Shown here piece after piece: positions 63,995 through 64,000 of a stretch of 64,000 nucleotides of DNA (position 1 is the stretch's first letter; each line of letters begins with the position of its first letter). Below the pieces are notes generated by a model. That model was given only the letters and a program-made list of their open reading frames with translations, did no database searches and was not told where the DNA came from. Position numbers and translations under genes: made by a program. Where the stretch lies: positions 744,001-808,000 of the forward strand of contig NZ_QCYJ01000103.1 of NCBI RefSeq assembly GCF_003123685.1. Direction: 5' to 3'. Source of the stretch: Nocardia aurea (GTDB lineage Bacteria > Actinomycetota > Actinomycetes > Mycobacteriales > Mycobacteriaceae).

Positions 63995-64000
63995 ATGACA
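63995..64000 (+). CDS. Start of a further gene, cut by the window edge
   Basis: ATGACA begins two bases after the preceding stop, with GGAGC upstream. Only two codons are visible, so nothing can be said about its product. Confidence 0.3.

Noticed and set aside
19300-64000. Search for integrase, terminase, capsid, tail, lysis or CRISPR features
   Set aside because: No protein with such motifs and no CRISPR-type repeat-spacer array was found. The only regular array is the 23-bp iteron set, which has no spacers.

Overview
The window is high-GC actinobacterial DNA. It joins an ordinary chromosomal segment (1 to about 18.8 kb) to a long block of phage-type genes (about 19.3 kb to the right edge). 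The proteasome ATPase Mpa C-terminus ending in QYL, an F420-type oxidoreductase, GTG/TTG starts and leaderless promoters point to a mycolic-acid actinomycete. Nocardia, Rhodococcus or Gordonia are likeliest; the species cannot be fixed by reading alone.

Host part. In order: the 3' end of mpa with its terminator; a frameshifted GNAT acetyltransferase; a PP2C phosphatase; a 40-codon remnant of an ADP-ribosylglycohydrolase; and a molybdenum block (moeA, a HTH-TOBE molbindin regulator, modA, modB, modC). Then come a secreted cyclophilin and a DUF218/YdcF membrane protein. A MocR-type regulator faces an eight-gene operon that fits the lower part of reductive pyrimidine degradation: beta-ureidopropionase-like nitrilase, dihydropyrimidinase, LLM flavin/F420 oxidoreductase, a four-gene NMT1/THI5-type ABC importer and a class III omega-aminotransferase. 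An ArsC/Spx-like reductase closes the host part.

Junction (about 18.75-19.3 kb). There is a run of short tandem repeats, a strong terminator and a drop in G+C. This looks like one end of an integrated element, but no integrase, tRNA or second att site is visible.

Phage part. Over 100 small genes mostly overlap by 4 bp (ATGA/GTGA). An entry module (19.3-22.2 kb) precedes a reverse XRE regulator/membrane-protein pair and a second reverse XRE repressor. A recombination and replication module follows: YqaJ exonuclease, Rad52-like annealing protein, DnaQ exonuclease, two repeated-HTH proteins, two paralogous G39P-like small proteins, an initiator gene carrying tandem 23-bp iterons, and a DnaB-like helicase. 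Next are an HNH gene that seems to split a small gene, a cytosine methyltransferase with a second gene overprinted in another frame, and a metallophosphoesterase. Then come long trains of unknown small genes, many with zinc-ribbon motifs. A reverse-strand island (42.0-46.9 kb) holds GntR, MarR and ribbon-helix-helix regulators. Further right are WhiB-like, RusA, GIY-YIG and DUF3310 genes, a second metallophosphoesterase and a T4 Rnl1-type RNA ligase. No capsid, tail, terminase, lysis or integrase gene is seen, so the structural half must lie outside the window.

Regulation. Most promoter-bearing gaps of the phage part carry variants of one element around TGATGTAATCTAGA, often as an inverted repeat around the -10 box. 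A second, independent family (GAATTTCGAGGTTGAC) precedes four genes. Together with the repressors these suggest a phage-wide control circuit.
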